Below are positions 20,711 through 33,066 of a stretch of 64,000 nucleotides of DNA, piece by piece (within the stretch, counting starts at the first letter, position 1; every line of letters begins with the position of its first letter). The stretch spans positions 97,190,330-97,254,329 of the forward strand of contig CM049307.1 in the NCBI GenBank assembly GCA_026874595.1, given 5' to 3'. The position numbers and the translations under genes are program-made. This DNA is from Sipunculus nudus (Eukaryota; Annelida; Sipuncula; Golfingiida; Sipunculidae). The notes under the pieces are model-generated. The model ran no database searches, was not told the origin of the DNA, and worked only from the letters and a program-made list of their open reading frames with translations.

Positions 20711-22060
20711 CTGGATTAAAAAAAAAAAATACGGGGTATAGATATTTAGCTAGAGATGTCTCTAGGGGTAATTTCGTACTCCCGGAACCACAGAACATCA
20801 CGAAACCTCATTTTTATACTCGAGAGCTTTTCATACTGGGACAGACTCGTTACACTGAAATACGTGAAGCCAAATATCTTAATCCTTCTTTCGGGATTAC
20901 CTGAAACTATAGGTGAATTCAGACTTGACCTCCGAGGGTATTCTGAAATCGGTATCAGATTACCAGGGGATATCCTGAAACGGGATATAACCTGAATTAT
21001 ACCGTTATATAAAGCAGGCCATGGAGGATAGACCTTTTTATTATATCTCCGGGTATATATAAACTGGAATAGTACAACCTATATACCCGGGGTATATTGG
21101 CTAGGCTGAAGATTTACCCCGGGGTATAATTTGTCCTAGTCCATTTTATACCTGTAGGCCAGACTATTACCCCCCCCCCCCCACCCCAAGTTGCTTTATA
21201 CCTTCAAAAGTTGTTTTTTTTCACGAAATACTCACCTTCGGTCAGATTTTTTTTTAATAAATTCACTTTAATTATTGAGTGTCAGTGATTGACAACTACA
21301 AAACTTAAGGCGATCGGTAGGTAAGGGTGTAAAATAGCGTTACGACACAATGGTATTATATGTCTCTGGTTTTTCAGAAATTATATTATCATCTGATATG
21401 AGACTTCCAATTAATTGATACCTACAACAAGATAGCCACATTTAAACGAAATCAGCTGACATTAGGATAAAAACATGTGTATAAACGTAAAATAAGTATA
21501 AAAGTAACAGCTATTGAAGTAATTCAATTGAATAGATATTGGTTAAGCTAAGGAAGTTACTGCTCATGTTATTCTCTATAGCTTCTTCGTATCAATACTA
21601 ATATTTTAAGTTTTGTCGTAACAGTTTCTGAATTAAAAATACATTTAAAATCACACATTTCTCTGATATCATGGATATATACAAATGGATAAATGATCCA
21701 AAGTTCAGAGTATAACTCTTAACCCTATTAATCTGAAAACTAATAATGCTTGACGATAGAAATATATATTTATAAATGAATTATAAGATTTTATAGATAT
21801 GTTTTAAATACTGTTGATCAAATGGATCTCTGCACCTGGCATGACACAAGTCAGTTTCTGTTATTCGTATGAGGAGTATTAAAGGGGACTCGAGGGTGTA
21901 AAACAGATTCAATGGGCCAGAATATACCCCGGGGTATAATCTGGTCCAGGTTAAAATATACCCGCGGGAATAAACCGGGCAGGGGGTATATCTGCCCTGT
22001 TATCCATTGGGCATATGTAACTCCCTATATTCCGAGATCGAATTATACCTGTAGGAGTTA
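20711..22060. repeat. Cluster of CCCCGGGG-centred palindromes
   Basis: Palindromes with TATACC/GGTATA arms recur: ATATACCC-G-GGGTATAT at 21,081-21,097, TACCCCGGGGTA at 21,115-21,126 and the perfect TATACCCCGGGGTATA at 21,923-21,938. A degenerate segment of about 42 bp after CCCCGGGGTATAAT is repeated in direct orientation (21,117 and 21,927), and TATACCTGTAGG occurs at 21,147 and 22,044. CCCGCGGG at 21,961 and the hairpin GGGCAG/CTGCCC at 21,977-21,997 add to it. A C run lies near 21,171. The 79-codon frame at 20,756-20,995 shows no domain. This may be an unclassified element with palindromic subrepeats. Confidence 0.55.
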
Positions 22061-22367
22061 TCTAAAATAGCTGTACACAGGTACACTAAGAGTTAAGTAT
22101 TTACAATAACTGTTGCTGGCATTGTCATTTATATAATGAGGATTGAGATAAAGTATATATGATGGGAATTTGTGCTTAAAATAATATAAGCACTCCTTGG
22201 TTTCAGGTTCCCGTGTATATATATATGGTATAAGAGCGTCCCATAAGTAATTACCTGAATGTTATTAAAGGATTAAAAGGGATTTCTGAGAATGTTTTTA
22301 CCCTCAGTCGCATAAGATTCGAGCGATGATAAACATGGAAACAATTAAGCAAAGAAAACCAATATGT

Positions 22368-22372
<5 letters not shown>

Positions 22373-22412
<40 letters not shown>
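22373..22412. repeat. (TA)n microsatellite
   Basis: A pure AT tract of about 20 repeats. Confidence 0.95.
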
Positions 22413-22419
<7 letters not shown>

Positions 22420-24278
22420 CCAACAAAGATGCATGGTATGCCACTAATGATATATATAAGGTCTGCTTTATATAATACAGAATTACTTGGAATTAAAAAA
22501 AGAGCTTACGACTATTGACTAATTTAAAAAAAAATTAAAGTTCTTGGTGCACCCATTTCCAGCTACAGCATTGTATAGGTACAGAGAATAAAGACCTTCA
22601 TAATTATAATAGGATATGGGCTTCATATATATATATATAGCAGGTGCTCAAACAATCAAATAGCTTTACCTTATATGGCATGCACAGATATTTCTTTCAA
22701 AACGTATGACCCCTTTTCTGGCCATAGCATTCTGGGAAAGTTTACTTCCATCCATGCAGGTAGGAATTGAGGTCAGATCATTTTCAAACCATACAGGAAG
22801 TACGAAGTAGCTATATATATGTATTAAATTATTCAGTTGAATATTAAAAGTATATTAGCCCATGGGTTAGAAAGAGTCACGAACATCCCCTCTGCATGGG
22901 ATTTTATGACATAGGTATTTTTAGATCCCAAAACATGTCCAGTTAATGAATTAAGATGTTAACATTAATTATTTTGAGATACATTACCCTTTTAGGCCAT
23001 TTAAAGACAACCGCGTTACTACCAATGGTACCCGCGAACAGGGGTATAGGGGTATGTATAAATGGTTAAAGCTCGCTGAATATTTGACATATTCACATCA
23101 AATAAATTGTATTGTATTTGAATATAGTCGGGAAAGTCACTGACAAACATAATGATATATATGTATTGTATTATATATTTATGTTCATTAAGCAATTAAT
23201 TACGATACTAATAATCAAAATATCCTGAAAGAATATTGAATTAAACAGCTTTTTCTTTAAACTTTTCCCAACAGTAGTTTTTCTCGAGATGATGTTGGCA
23301 TTTCTGAAATACTAGTGCATTAATAAATTAGTTTCTGACACTCTTACAAATCCTTTTGACAAAATTATGAATATTTGACCATATATACCCATGTAATGAA
23401 GTCCCCTACAATTAAGTCTATATTTTATAGTACTCTTTGTATGAGATGAATGTTATGTCCCATATCCTTCACTCCAGATGCACTTAATTTTCACTGTGAT
23501 GCTTCCCTAATACTATAAATAGTTATTCTCTCGAACTTGAAGCTGTTTATTGGCTTTAATAATAATGAAAGCCCTATCTTGATCCATTTTTGAACACATA
23601 ATAATCATAAAAATAATCATATAACATTGTTATAGATTGAGAACCAATCCGTTTTATGCAAATCCTTCTGAAATATTGTGATGGATTTGTCCACAAAATG
23701 GAAGACCAAATATTAAAAAAATAATTTACTTACTGTAGAAGTATAAGCTCAGTGCATTAGACCCGTATATATACAGTACGGCAAAAGTAGTGTCTTGTAC
23801 CACAATATCAACACAAGGTTTCAAGTCTTGTGAAAAGGAGAAAGTACAAGAAGACGTACAACAGTTTCAAGTTTCAATTATTTTACAAAATGATTAATTA
23901 CGGCTTATACACTTCATTACATTATTTGTTGGTTATTATTTATGTATTTATTGATTTGTTTTTTATGTTTTTGTTACAATTATATTATGACTGAGTCAGA
24001 CTTATAGACTGAGTAAACACAGAGATCTATTAACTATGACACAATCAGAGACTATATATGGGTTCAAAGCAGAAATGGACAAAGCCTGTGCCCTTATTCC
24101 GGATACATGCAGTGCATGCATGCATGGGGGCCAATAACAGATACCATTGGGACATTTAATGATAAAATCTCTAACATGTACGTCCAAGTGTATCATATTT
24201 GTTTATTTTCTTGTATGTTTTCATTTTATTTAGGTACATACATCTGTAAAATACAACTCAGCTTTTGTAAAATGGCGT

Positions 24279-24280
<2 letters not shown>

Positions 24281-24311
<31 letters not shown>
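24281..24311. repeat. (TA)n microsatellite
   Basis: A pure TA tract of about 15 repeats. Confidence 0.95.
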
Positions 24312-24319
<8 letters not shown>

Positions 24320-24462
24320 TAAATTCGCATGTGAGTTCACCTGTTTATGGCACCTTTTTAATAGTGGTTTTATAAATTTTCGCCCATGAAATTTTAAGAG
24401 GATTAAGCCCCTATAGCTCCCATGATAGTCTTCAATAATTTCGTTATTTTTGATGAGGCTTT

Positions 24463-24770
24463 CAGTGCTTACTTCTGAAATTATAAAACGGAAGACCATG
24501 CATGGATATTATATTGCCTAAGATAGGGTAAGAAAAGTCAGTCATTCGCGAGACAGAGTTTAAGGCCTTAAACTGCAGAAATATTTCACATGAATTGGGA
24601 GTTGTTGTTGGAATCATGTGGGGAAATTAAACTGTCTGCTAACGATTTTGTAAAGTATCCTTATTCTTAAAAATAAAAATAAGCGTGTTTTTGTATGAAT
24701 AATCAATTAGATTTCAGTGCTTACTTCTGTAATTATGTAATCAACGACCATGCATTGTATCGTCAAGTTA
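24463..24770. repeat. Diverged direct repeat, about 250 bp apart
   Basis: TTCAGTGCTTACTTCTG occurs near 24,464 and 24,714. In both places it is followed by AATTAT and, some 12 bases later, GACCATGCAT. The shared stretch is about 50 bp; the sequence between is not clearly alike. Confidence 0.6.
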
Positions 24771-25120
24771 ATGAAAAATGGACACTCTATTTCTCGGAGA
24801 GAGATCGAATTCAATGCTCAATCATGCATTCAGGCCTATGTATATACAAACCGGACACTTAAGCCTATATAAAGTATCATTTAAGCATACCATTCTATGG
24901 CAGTATAGTCATTGTTGAGAACCCGCTTATTATGTAAAAGATAGTTAATATAAAAGAATGCTAATGTTTCTTTATAATTCCTACATATCCGCTAATATAT
25001 ATACACAACGGCTACTGGTGCGTACTCAGTCTTATCATGTAAGATCCTCTGAAGTATCATGTAGAAAATTACAATTTATCATTCAAAACATTATTCAATG
25101 CTGATTAAATTACTCAAATT

Positions 25121-25223
25121 CAGTGAAACCTGTGAAATAAGACCACCCTTGTTATTGGCCAAAAGTGGTCTTAATAGGCCGGTGGTCTGATTAGACAGGT
25201 GTTCTCTTAGACAGGCTCGACTG
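25121..25223. mobile_element. Small inverted-repeat element
   Basis: About 103 bp. The left end, CAGTGAAACCTGTGAAATAA followed by GACCAC, is an imperfect inverse of the right end, which carries TTAGACAGGCTCGACTG. The interior repeats GTGGTCT/TTAGACAGG words. A related piece occurs at 45,803. It looks like a miniature inverted-repeat element or part of one; the superfamily is unknown and no target duplication is clear. Confidence 0.5.
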
Positions 25224-25755
25224 TTATAGGTGTGGTATCAGTCGGGTTGTAATACATCTTTCGCCAACTAGTAAAATGTGATCAACAGGTCAGGACATTC
25301 TTCTTCAATGCAAACACGCTTAGACATTTAATAAAATATGTATTTTTTTCAATGGGAATTAATCTTTTGCTAGGTATTACTTTCTACGTTGTAATACTGA
25401 CAGCTCTAATGCTGCATTAAGTCTCAGCTTGATCCATGTATACCAGAATGGTAATGTCGCAGTAGTATATATGTCTGACCCACAAATTTTTCCGTGGATT
25501 AAAAGGATTTATTATAAGAGGGTCAGCATATTTTACTTAAATTGACGTTTGTTCTTAAGTGGTTATTCATCCTCTTCTCTATGACATGCCTATTGTATAT
25601 GTCTTTGTTTTACGTCCGCTAGAAATAATATGTTTTGACCGCCGTTTGGAACTATCTATTTAATATTATAGAGGTAACCGGGATCAACATAAAGGATTAT
25701 GTTTGAAGGAATATTCTGTATTAAGAGATAATTAAGGTAATACGTTTTTGTCCCA
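25224..25755. other. Non-coding spacer
   Basis: AT-rich with no recognisable feature. Confidence 0.5.
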
Positions 25756-25759
25756 TGAG

Positions 25760-25830
25760 GGGGAGGGGTCGGCGTCATTTAAAGAGGCCCAATAACCTAT
25801 AAAGCATGTTGAGTTAACACGAAAAACAGT
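25760..25830 (+). promoter_or_regulatory. Candidate promoter upstream of a 104-codon frame
   Basis: A GGGGAGGGG G-rich box near 25,760, CCAAT at 25,789-25,793 and TATAAA at 25,798-25,803 lie about 130 bp upstream of the ATG at 25,929. CCAAT only five bases from TATA is unusual, which lowers confidence. Confidence 0.3.
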
Positions 25831-25928
25831 TTCTTCCCTTTAAAATAAATCTGTACCTGCCAAAACATTGCCTTGAAACCGTTTGCTTACTCCTGTAAAC
25901 AAGTGTTGAAAACAGTGGACCGGGCGCG

Positions 25929-26243
25929 ATGGCCGGTGTCAACATACAGTGCGTGGGGCCGTGTGAAGCGCGGAGCCTCAACACGTGTCAATCAGGAGAC
26001 GCCCTGACCGACTTGGCCAAAAAATATAATACATGTTCCCGCAGGCTGAAACACCGCGTGTTGCCCCTATTAATCGGACCTCCGGTCAAGCGGCTTTGTT
26101 ATGGTAAACAGACACACGTGGACTGTGTTTACCAACACGCATGGTCATTATACAAAGTGTTGAACAGTCGTATGCGAGGAAATGAGACTATGTGCTGGGA
26201 TGGTTCCGCTAGGAAACCTTTGTATAAAGCAAAACTGAACTGA
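25929..26243 (+). CDS. Candidate small protein or exon, unknown function
   Basis: The frame has 104 codons, is Cys-rich (seven Cys) and basic, and has no signal peptide or membrane segment. Its ATG is in a strong context, with G at -3 and at +4. The DNA is clearly GC- and CpG-richer than its surroundings, unlike the microsatellite frames elsewhere, which is the main reason to list it. CCAAT and TATA boxes lie upstream. I recognise no domain; the Cys spacing does not fit a standard zinc finger. No AATAAA follows closely. A possible splice donor, ATG|GTAAAC, lies inside near 26,100, so this could also be part of a spliced gene, or a CpG island with no protein at all. The opposite strand was not excluded. 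Confidence 0.3.
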   Translation: MAGVNIQCVGPCEARSLNTCQSGDALTDLAKKYNTCSRRLKHRVLPLLIGPPVKRLCYGKQTHVDCVYQHAWSLYKVLNSRMRGNETMCWDGSARKPLYKAKLN

Positions 26244-26565
26244 TAGTGTGAAAGAATAGGCATAATATCGATCCTGAATATGTCTCTTTAATAGTACTAA
26301 GAGAAAAGTTCATAAATATAATTCAGAACATGTGACTTATATTAACCGCTTGTGTTCTGGCATGCAGACTGTGCACACCTGTAATGCAAGCATCAAGTTC
26401 GTGAAGCGTGAATCATTACTCTCAGCTTGAATTAATATAGTTCCTGGGTTTACGGACAACCCACCAAATTTTGTCAAGGACTCTAGTATCATTCCATCAC
26501 TGGTGATCCTGGTTATTGCACGAGGTATGTGTTCTCTGAGTTCATTAAGTGTTATTTATATATTT

Positions 26566-26585
26566 ATACACTTTATAAAGTGTAT
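26566..26585. other. Perfect 20-bp palindrome
   Basis: ATACACTTTATAAAGTGTAT reads the same on both strands. TATACACT words flank it on the right, so it may be a remnant of a longer AT-rich repeat. Confidence 0.7.
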
Positions 26586-26698
26586 TTATACACTATAAGA
26601 ATATTATTAACAATAGTAAACGAAAAGGCACGATATGTTCAATAAAGTCAGGCGCTCCCATGTATTGCGCTAGGTACATGTAATACCCCATTTTATAT

Positions 26699-26875
26699 AA
26701 TTGGCCAAAGAATGACAATATAACAGAAATGTTTTACAAATTAAGTATATTGAACTTTTACATTGGGGGGTCATAATTTGGTGATTCGACTCCCATACAT
26801 GTTCAGTGTAATTGGCCCAAAAATGACAATATAACAGAAATGTTTTACAAATTAAGTATATTGAACTTTTACATT
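26699..26875. repeat. 66-bp direct repeat pair
   Basis: The segments 26,699-26,764 and 26,810-26,875 differ at two bases. A 45-bp unrelated spacer separates them. No inverted ends are apparent. Confidence 0.9.
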
Positions 26876-28106
26876 ATTAATCCACAGAAAAATAAAACTT
26901 AGGACCCCAAGAGATGGTCACAAGAAAACATTCAGGTCACGAATTGTGCATTACAGGAAAAAAGACAAACTTATACTCCCATCAATTAATGTATATAGAT
27001 ATATTAACTCATTCTTATAAATTAAAATGAAATGTTTCCTTCCGCCATCAGGACTCGGAATATGTTGCTTTGGAATATGTCGCTCAGTCATACTATAAAT
27101 TTGTAATAATAACAACGTAAAAAAAAAATACAAAAACAGACACCGGGACATCATCAGCCAAAATAAAATAAAACAATTAAGCAGTAGACGCCATAATCAA
27201 TAATTATGCATGAAAACTGAAACTTGCAACCTTGCCAGAAAATCGTGGTGGGACACTCTTTCTTATTACTTACTTGACAGCCTTGATGCACTGAGCCTAT
27301 AGACTTTTCAGGAATCCCACAGTATTTGAAGTATCTGGTTATTGGGTCTTCCTTCTTGAGGACAAAACCTTCAAAACATTTCACAAGGGTTAACATACAA
27401 TGAGTGAGTGTTTATTCTTGGAGAAAGTTTAACATTTATGTATATATATTCAAAATTACATGAGAGAAAGTGTTTACTAGTGTTTTCACTATTTATGGTA
27501 TTAGGGAAGCGTCACGGTGAATTATATCGAGGGAGGAAAACCGATCACGTCATACGCTTTATAGAAAGGGCACTGTATATTTTAAAACAGGATTAACATA
27601 TTGTCATTCATTGATGTGTATATGGTCAAATATTCATAATTGTATTAAAAATTGTTTTCAGAATTGACAAGAACTAATGTATTTATAAATTATAACTTCA
27701 AAAATGTCCACATTATCTTATATAAATAAAACAACGAAAAGTTTGAAGGAAATCCGTGAAATTAAAAAATTCTTCAGGATGTTTTTTTTTTTTAATATCG
27801 TAATTAATTGCTTAATCAACAAAAACATACAGTACATTTATGTAATAACTTTTATCAGTGGCTTTTCTCGACTATTTGCAAATACAATACAATTTATTTG
27901 ATGTGAATATGTCAAAGATTAAGCGAGCTTTAAGCATTGACATACCTCTATATACCCCTGATCAAAGCTTTTCCCTGTCCGCGGCTGCCGACGGTAATGA
28001 CACGGTTGTCTTTAAGTGGCCTTAAAGAGTAGTGTGTCCCAAAATAATCAATGTTAACAACATCATTTATTTACTGAACACACTTGCATGGGGAGAGTTA
28101 AGCAGG

Positions 28107-28108
<2 letters not shown>

Positions 28109-28189
<81 letters not shown>
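28109..28189. repeat. Compound (TA)n microsatellite
   Basis: TA tracts interrupted by single G insertions at two places; ATATG/CATAT joints give local dyad symmetry. Confidence 0.95.
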
Positions 28190-28191
<2 letters not shown>

Positions 28192-28854
28192 TATATACAA
28201 TATTTATATATAGGTATGTATATATGTATATATGTTGCGTGCCTTCTTCCAATCTGACCCATCTTAATGTCTTCCATGCGTGCATAATGCATATACAGCT
28301 TTGAATAATAATAAGCAGAAGAAAAGATTTAATAAATGCTCATTTGTATCATACCGAATGTAAAATATTTATAGTATACTGATTCGATGATCTATACCGG
28401 TAAACTCTGTTGGGTCGACTGGGATACTCAGTTTGTTACCCCCCCCCCCCCCCCAGGGATTATAACCTGTCACAATTTCTTAATTCCTTTCGTTGTTGAC
28501 GTTTACGTTACTGGATAAAGATGTATTATATGTGTTCTTATTATAGTTAATGGATGGAAAGTCTTCAACTTTTAATGGGTTTATATATACCTTGAACATT
28601 TATTTTATTCTCGGGTTTTAATAAAAATAAAATTAAGAATTATTTTTGTCTGTTTCAATTAACTGTTGATATAATAAAATTATGTAATGCATTGTATATA
28701 AGTAACTCATTTAGTAATATTGAATATATTATCAATATTTTAATGAATAACAATTATTAATATCAGTATATGAAGGACAACTAGTCGATATGCCGATTGC
28801 GATATCATGAAAATATGTGTTAATGTGTAACTGACCATTTTCATTATAGTCTCT

Positions 28855-28857
<3 letters not shown>

Positions 28858-28909
<52 letters not shown>
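28858..28909. repeat. (TA)n microsatellite
   Basis: A pure AT tract of about 26 repeats. Confidence 0.95.
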
Positions 28910-28912
<3 letters not shown>

Positions 28913-30212
28913 ACCATTTAATTGATCCAAGAAAGAGTATAAACAGTTAATGGTTGAACCTATTTTTCCGTCTCTCTGTATAACCAATCCATATATAGAT
29001 ATAAGCTTACGAAACGAAAGTTTATATGTACATGTATTAATTGATTGATTGGTATTCTTCATTTCCTCCAATAACTTAAGATTACAATTAATATTTGTTA
29101 AAAAGAAATATATGAATAAACAAAATACATGTGATTTTCGCTGATGTCTTGAAATCTGATGAATACATACACTGGATATAGATGTATGCATTCAGTTTCG
29201 TTTTACTTCACTAACTAATAATACATGTCCTCGGGCACTCCGGCACACAATATACAATTTAAATAAATGTGTAATAAAGATTCAAATACTTTTTAATGAT
29301 GTGCATGGATACATTAGTCTATATATTTATCCTCCACTCAGTCCACTCTGAAGATCCTGTGTATAAGGGTTCTTACATGCAGGAACCCTTTTTCATCTTA
29401 GCTATTCCAAGAAATTCAAGGGCGCAGTGTTCGTAAATGGAGATTTTTTTAGAGAACACTTATCACATACTAATATTCATCTTTATTACATTTAAATATA
29501 TTTAATATTGTGAATACAGCATTTAGGATCTTTAAATTTAAATTAGAATTTGACTTAAAAATTAGCATAAATAAATAAATATATCCTTAAGTATATGGCT
29601 TTAATAGAGTGCTATAAATTTAAACCATGCATGCATATATATTCTCGATGAATCCGAAAAGACTTGATAATTGAAAACCATTCCTAAAAGGAATTAAAAC
29701 ATAATTAAATCAAACTGCAATTCGAAATATTTGCAACTGTTTATTGCAATTACAATTATTTTAATGATTAATTTTTAGATATTAAAGAAATCGGGATATC
29801 GTCAAAACATAATACATACATACACACATATATATATTCCTTGTTAGCGTCTGTATGACATGATTCAAACTTATATATATATATATTAATATATAATCAC
29901 ATTTCAAATATATTACAATAAATTAAGTTTTTAAAAAAAAAAGTTTTTTTGAAAATAAGGTTTAATGTTTCTAGTATAAGTTAATTCTGAACGCGGTTTA
30001 GATATAATATTTCATAGTAAACTCTTAAATGGAACCAAAGTCTATAATTCTAAATATTAATATATTTCATTTGCAAAAATATAAATATTATTCTCTGAAT
30101 AGTTGGAGGTGGGAGGGGTGTGTGTGTTCATTGACCATCCCCCCTTGCCAACAATATCCCCCAAATATCCCCTGTATTGACGCCCCTGTATTCAATTTAT
30201 TGTATTACAATG

Positions 30213-30237
30213 TATATATATATATATATATATATAT
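30213..30237. repeat. (TA)n microsatellite
   Basis: A pure TA tract of about 12 repeats. Confidence 0.9.
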
Positions 30238-30912
30238 TCACTTTTTTAATTATAATTATAAATTTCCCTTTAGAATAACTTAAGATACCCTTTTTATGAT
30301 TGCTTTTATTTAAACAATAATAAGAAGAATTAACTATCAGTAAATACATTAATGGAATTATAGATATTTAAAAAAAAAATATAGACTTATATGCACATGT
30401 ATATACATGGATATTGTTTTTGTTCACATGTCAGCAGTTATGGGTCGGTACCAAACTGCAATAAAAAATCACTGAATGTAAATCAATTTTAAATGATCTG
30501 ATCTTACTTGAAATTAGATAGGTCAACCCTATAACAAGGAAGCGGACCGATCTGAAAAGACTGACGTATATGTTAATGAACCCTAAGGGGCGTGACTAAG
30601 CTCATGAATATTAATGAATTTTGGCCCACCTTGCATGAACCTGTTAAAACACAGTTACTCTGGACGCGTTGTGGACGACTCTAGTTCTATGCATACCAAA
30701 TGCATGCGTTACTACTTTGAGCGAGCATGCGCGGGTATATCTGAATGACTAATGACTAATACAACCGTGCCATCATCGCAGTAAGAATATAACCGCTGGC
30801 ATTTAGTTATATAACGCAGACATGTACATGTTGCAGGGTATAATGAGATATGATGACTATATATCAATATATACCTATTATATTCCATCTTCTAAGTAAG
30901 GCGTAATTGTAC

Positions 30913-30915
<3 letters not shown>

Positions 30916-30979
<64 letters not shown>
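30916..30979. repeat. (TA)n microsatellite
   Basis: A pure AT tract of about 32 repeats, the longest in the window. Confidence 0.95.
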
Positions 30980-30985
<6 letters not shown>

Positions 30986-31269
30986 TGAAATAATGTAGGT
31001 TTAAAAAGTAATAAAACTCCTGAAATCATGAAAGCTTTAAAAGTATGATTTTCATCATCCTCTATCAGTAGAGAGTGACACCTACTGGCCTAGCCATGAC
31101 AACATGACATTCAGGCCTTTTTAAAATAAACTAATAGGGGCCTGCGAGTCATGATACAAGTCATGATAGAACACCCATTCCAAGGGTAGGATCAAAGCAT
31201 CTGCTGTGTGGTAGTATTTGATGTCGGAGGCTTACTATATAGTATATGGTCATGTTTTATTTGCTAAGT

Positions 31270-31440
31270 AATGAAGAAAAAGTGTTGTTGCACCAAAATT
31301 GTGATGGTTACCCTGCCGGCGAGAAGCAGTTTCGGCTACCGCAGTTCCCGCTGTCAAATCGTCATGACAGACGCACTTTCCCAGTAAAACCAGCCTCGTT
31401 ATTACTAACTGCTGCATGAATACACGTAAGTCAACTGTGA
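31270..31440 (+). other. GC-richer island with splice-donor-like end
   Basis: A patch richer in GC and CpG than its surroundings, starting at ATGAAGAAAAAGTGTTGTTG (31,271) and ending near CACGTAAGTC (about 31,422), which resembles a splice donor. The ATG frame closes after fewer than 45 codons. A neighbouring frame reads NCDGYPAGEKQFRLPQFP, faintly reminiscent of a THAP zinc finger start, but the Cys/His pattern is incomplete. It could be a decayed exon, a first exon, or neither. Confidence 0.2.
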
Positions 31441-32334
31441 ATGTAAATATGTATTATCTTCCCAACAGAATCACATCACCTTTTGTCTTACCTTGGGAAA
31501 ATGACAGATCGACAAGCAGAGGAAACTGAAAAAAAAATAGTGTAAAAAAGGCGTGCGCATCTACCTATACTATAATTGATCCGAATGCTACAGCTTGTAC
31601 TGCCATCTCAACGTCATCAGTTTATCACAAAATCGACGTTTGGGTGGCAGGCTGCTGCTGCTACTGGCCATGAGCATAAACATTTAAATAGAATAAATAA
31701 GACTTAATGATTTATTAATGTTTAACTTACCGAAGACCCTTCATTTTGCAACCATCTGTATGTGAAGTCAGAGTTGTTATGAAGGTGCCCTCCTTTCGGT
31801 TTTATACGGTTATTATATAACCTTAATACAGCGCGACCTACTTTAGACGCGTGCATGTATTAATGTTAGGACAACAAGATCACATGGTTTTCCTGGAAGT
31901 CTCACAAAGGACGGAGGCAAAACAAGTACAGATGTGCCGTGTCGATATCTGACGCTGCTGTTCTAATTTAAATATAAACAAATAATGGTTTTTTGTATCA
32001 CCTGTTCAAGAGAACTGCGCTGCGTGCATATTGTGACTGGGAGGAACATTATCAATGATTAAATATAACATCTGGCTAAAACTTATAAACATCTGCACGG
32101 CGGATTTTTGCCTCAGGGCCACAAATACTATATAAAGAAATATCAATCGATACCTTTTTTTTTATTTCTGTAAATGTTTTTTTTTATTTAAAAGACTGCC
32201 GACGTAAAATGAAACAGCTACGACGGAATTCGACACGTGCATGCATGGTTCCTTGGCTGTTATATAATACGTGATGCTAACATGCTATGGGTGTCAATGT
32301 TTCTGGTTAATGTTAAAAATATCACACAATCGCC

Positions 32335-32341
<7 letters not shown>

Positions 32342-32380
<39 letters not shown>
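32342..32380. repeat. (TA)n microsatellite
   Basis: A pure AT tract of about 19 repeats. Confidence 0.95.
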
Positions 32381-32386
<6 letters not shown>

Positions 32387-33058
32387 CTGGTGCATGCCGG
32401 GCAGGTGCTTTCCACATACGTATATATATATATTAGATGGAATAACAAATAGGTGATATCTCTTCATGCAGCTTCATGCATGCATGCACAATTAAAGGTG
32501 CCCATTCACCTACCTTTTAAACAAGAATTTATGTGATTTCTGGCTTCCTCTCTCTAAATATATTAATAGTCTAAGGGAAATTTTAGTTGTGAAAAGTTCT
32601 TATAAGGTCTTCGTGAAGGATGTGTGAACTTGTTTATCAACAACATGTTTGTAAATGTTGACAAACGAGAAGAACATGTAACCTTAGGTGGTATAAATTG
32701 CATATATGCGGAGGTAGAAAGGTCATTTGTTGCAAAACGATATTTGCAAAGCCCTGGTTTATCTAACTTGCTGCCAGATGCCCTTGTTGCATTTTTTTTA
32801 TTTGGACGGGCCCCCATATATTATAAATACGTGGATATAAACAAAACAAGCAGCCTGCGTGTGGTGATATGAACGTTTTCTGGCCTATTTTTATGAAAGC
32901 TACCAGGGACTTCCTTTAGTTTATTCAGTCAGATAGGTGATCGGACCCCTTTAGAAATAGCAGTGTTAGTCAGGAGTTCAGTCCATATTTTGGAATCATG
33001 AAAGACACGGTGTAATATTAGTTACTTGAGGCTGATGGCGTGCATGGGCGTTGCCTTA

Positions 33059-33066
33059 TGACGTCA
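33059..33066. promoter_or_regulatory. Perfect CRE motif
   Basis: TGACGTCA, the palindromic binding site of CREB/ATF factors. A second copy occurs at 45,980-45,987. No promoter context was recognised around either. Confidence 0.25.

Larger units (their letters stand above)
22061..25120. other. AT-rich non-coding region
   Basis: No gene is supported. The stretch holds the microsatellites at 22,373 and 24,281 and one diverged duplication listed separately. Confidence 0.5.
26244..31269. other. AT-rich non-coding region
   Basis: Five kilobases with no supported gene. Small repeats and microsatellites inside are listed separately. There is a C run at about 28,439-28,454. Open frames of 60-115 codons here are either AT-rich chance frames or run through (TA)n. 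Confidence 0.5.

Noticed and set aside
22725-22745. ZNF143/Staf-like CATTCTGGGAAA word
   Set aside because: Only part of the motif is present, and no small nuclear RNA gene or promoter lies nearby.
28067-28292. Open frames rich in alternating Tyr and Ile
   Set aside because: They are translations of (TA)n tracts, open on both strands and in several frames; the same holds at many other TA tracts.
32563-32872. Overlapping 82- and 84-codon frames on opposite strands
   Set aside because: Neither has a domain or coding-like composition; mutual overlap makes at least one false and nothing favours either.
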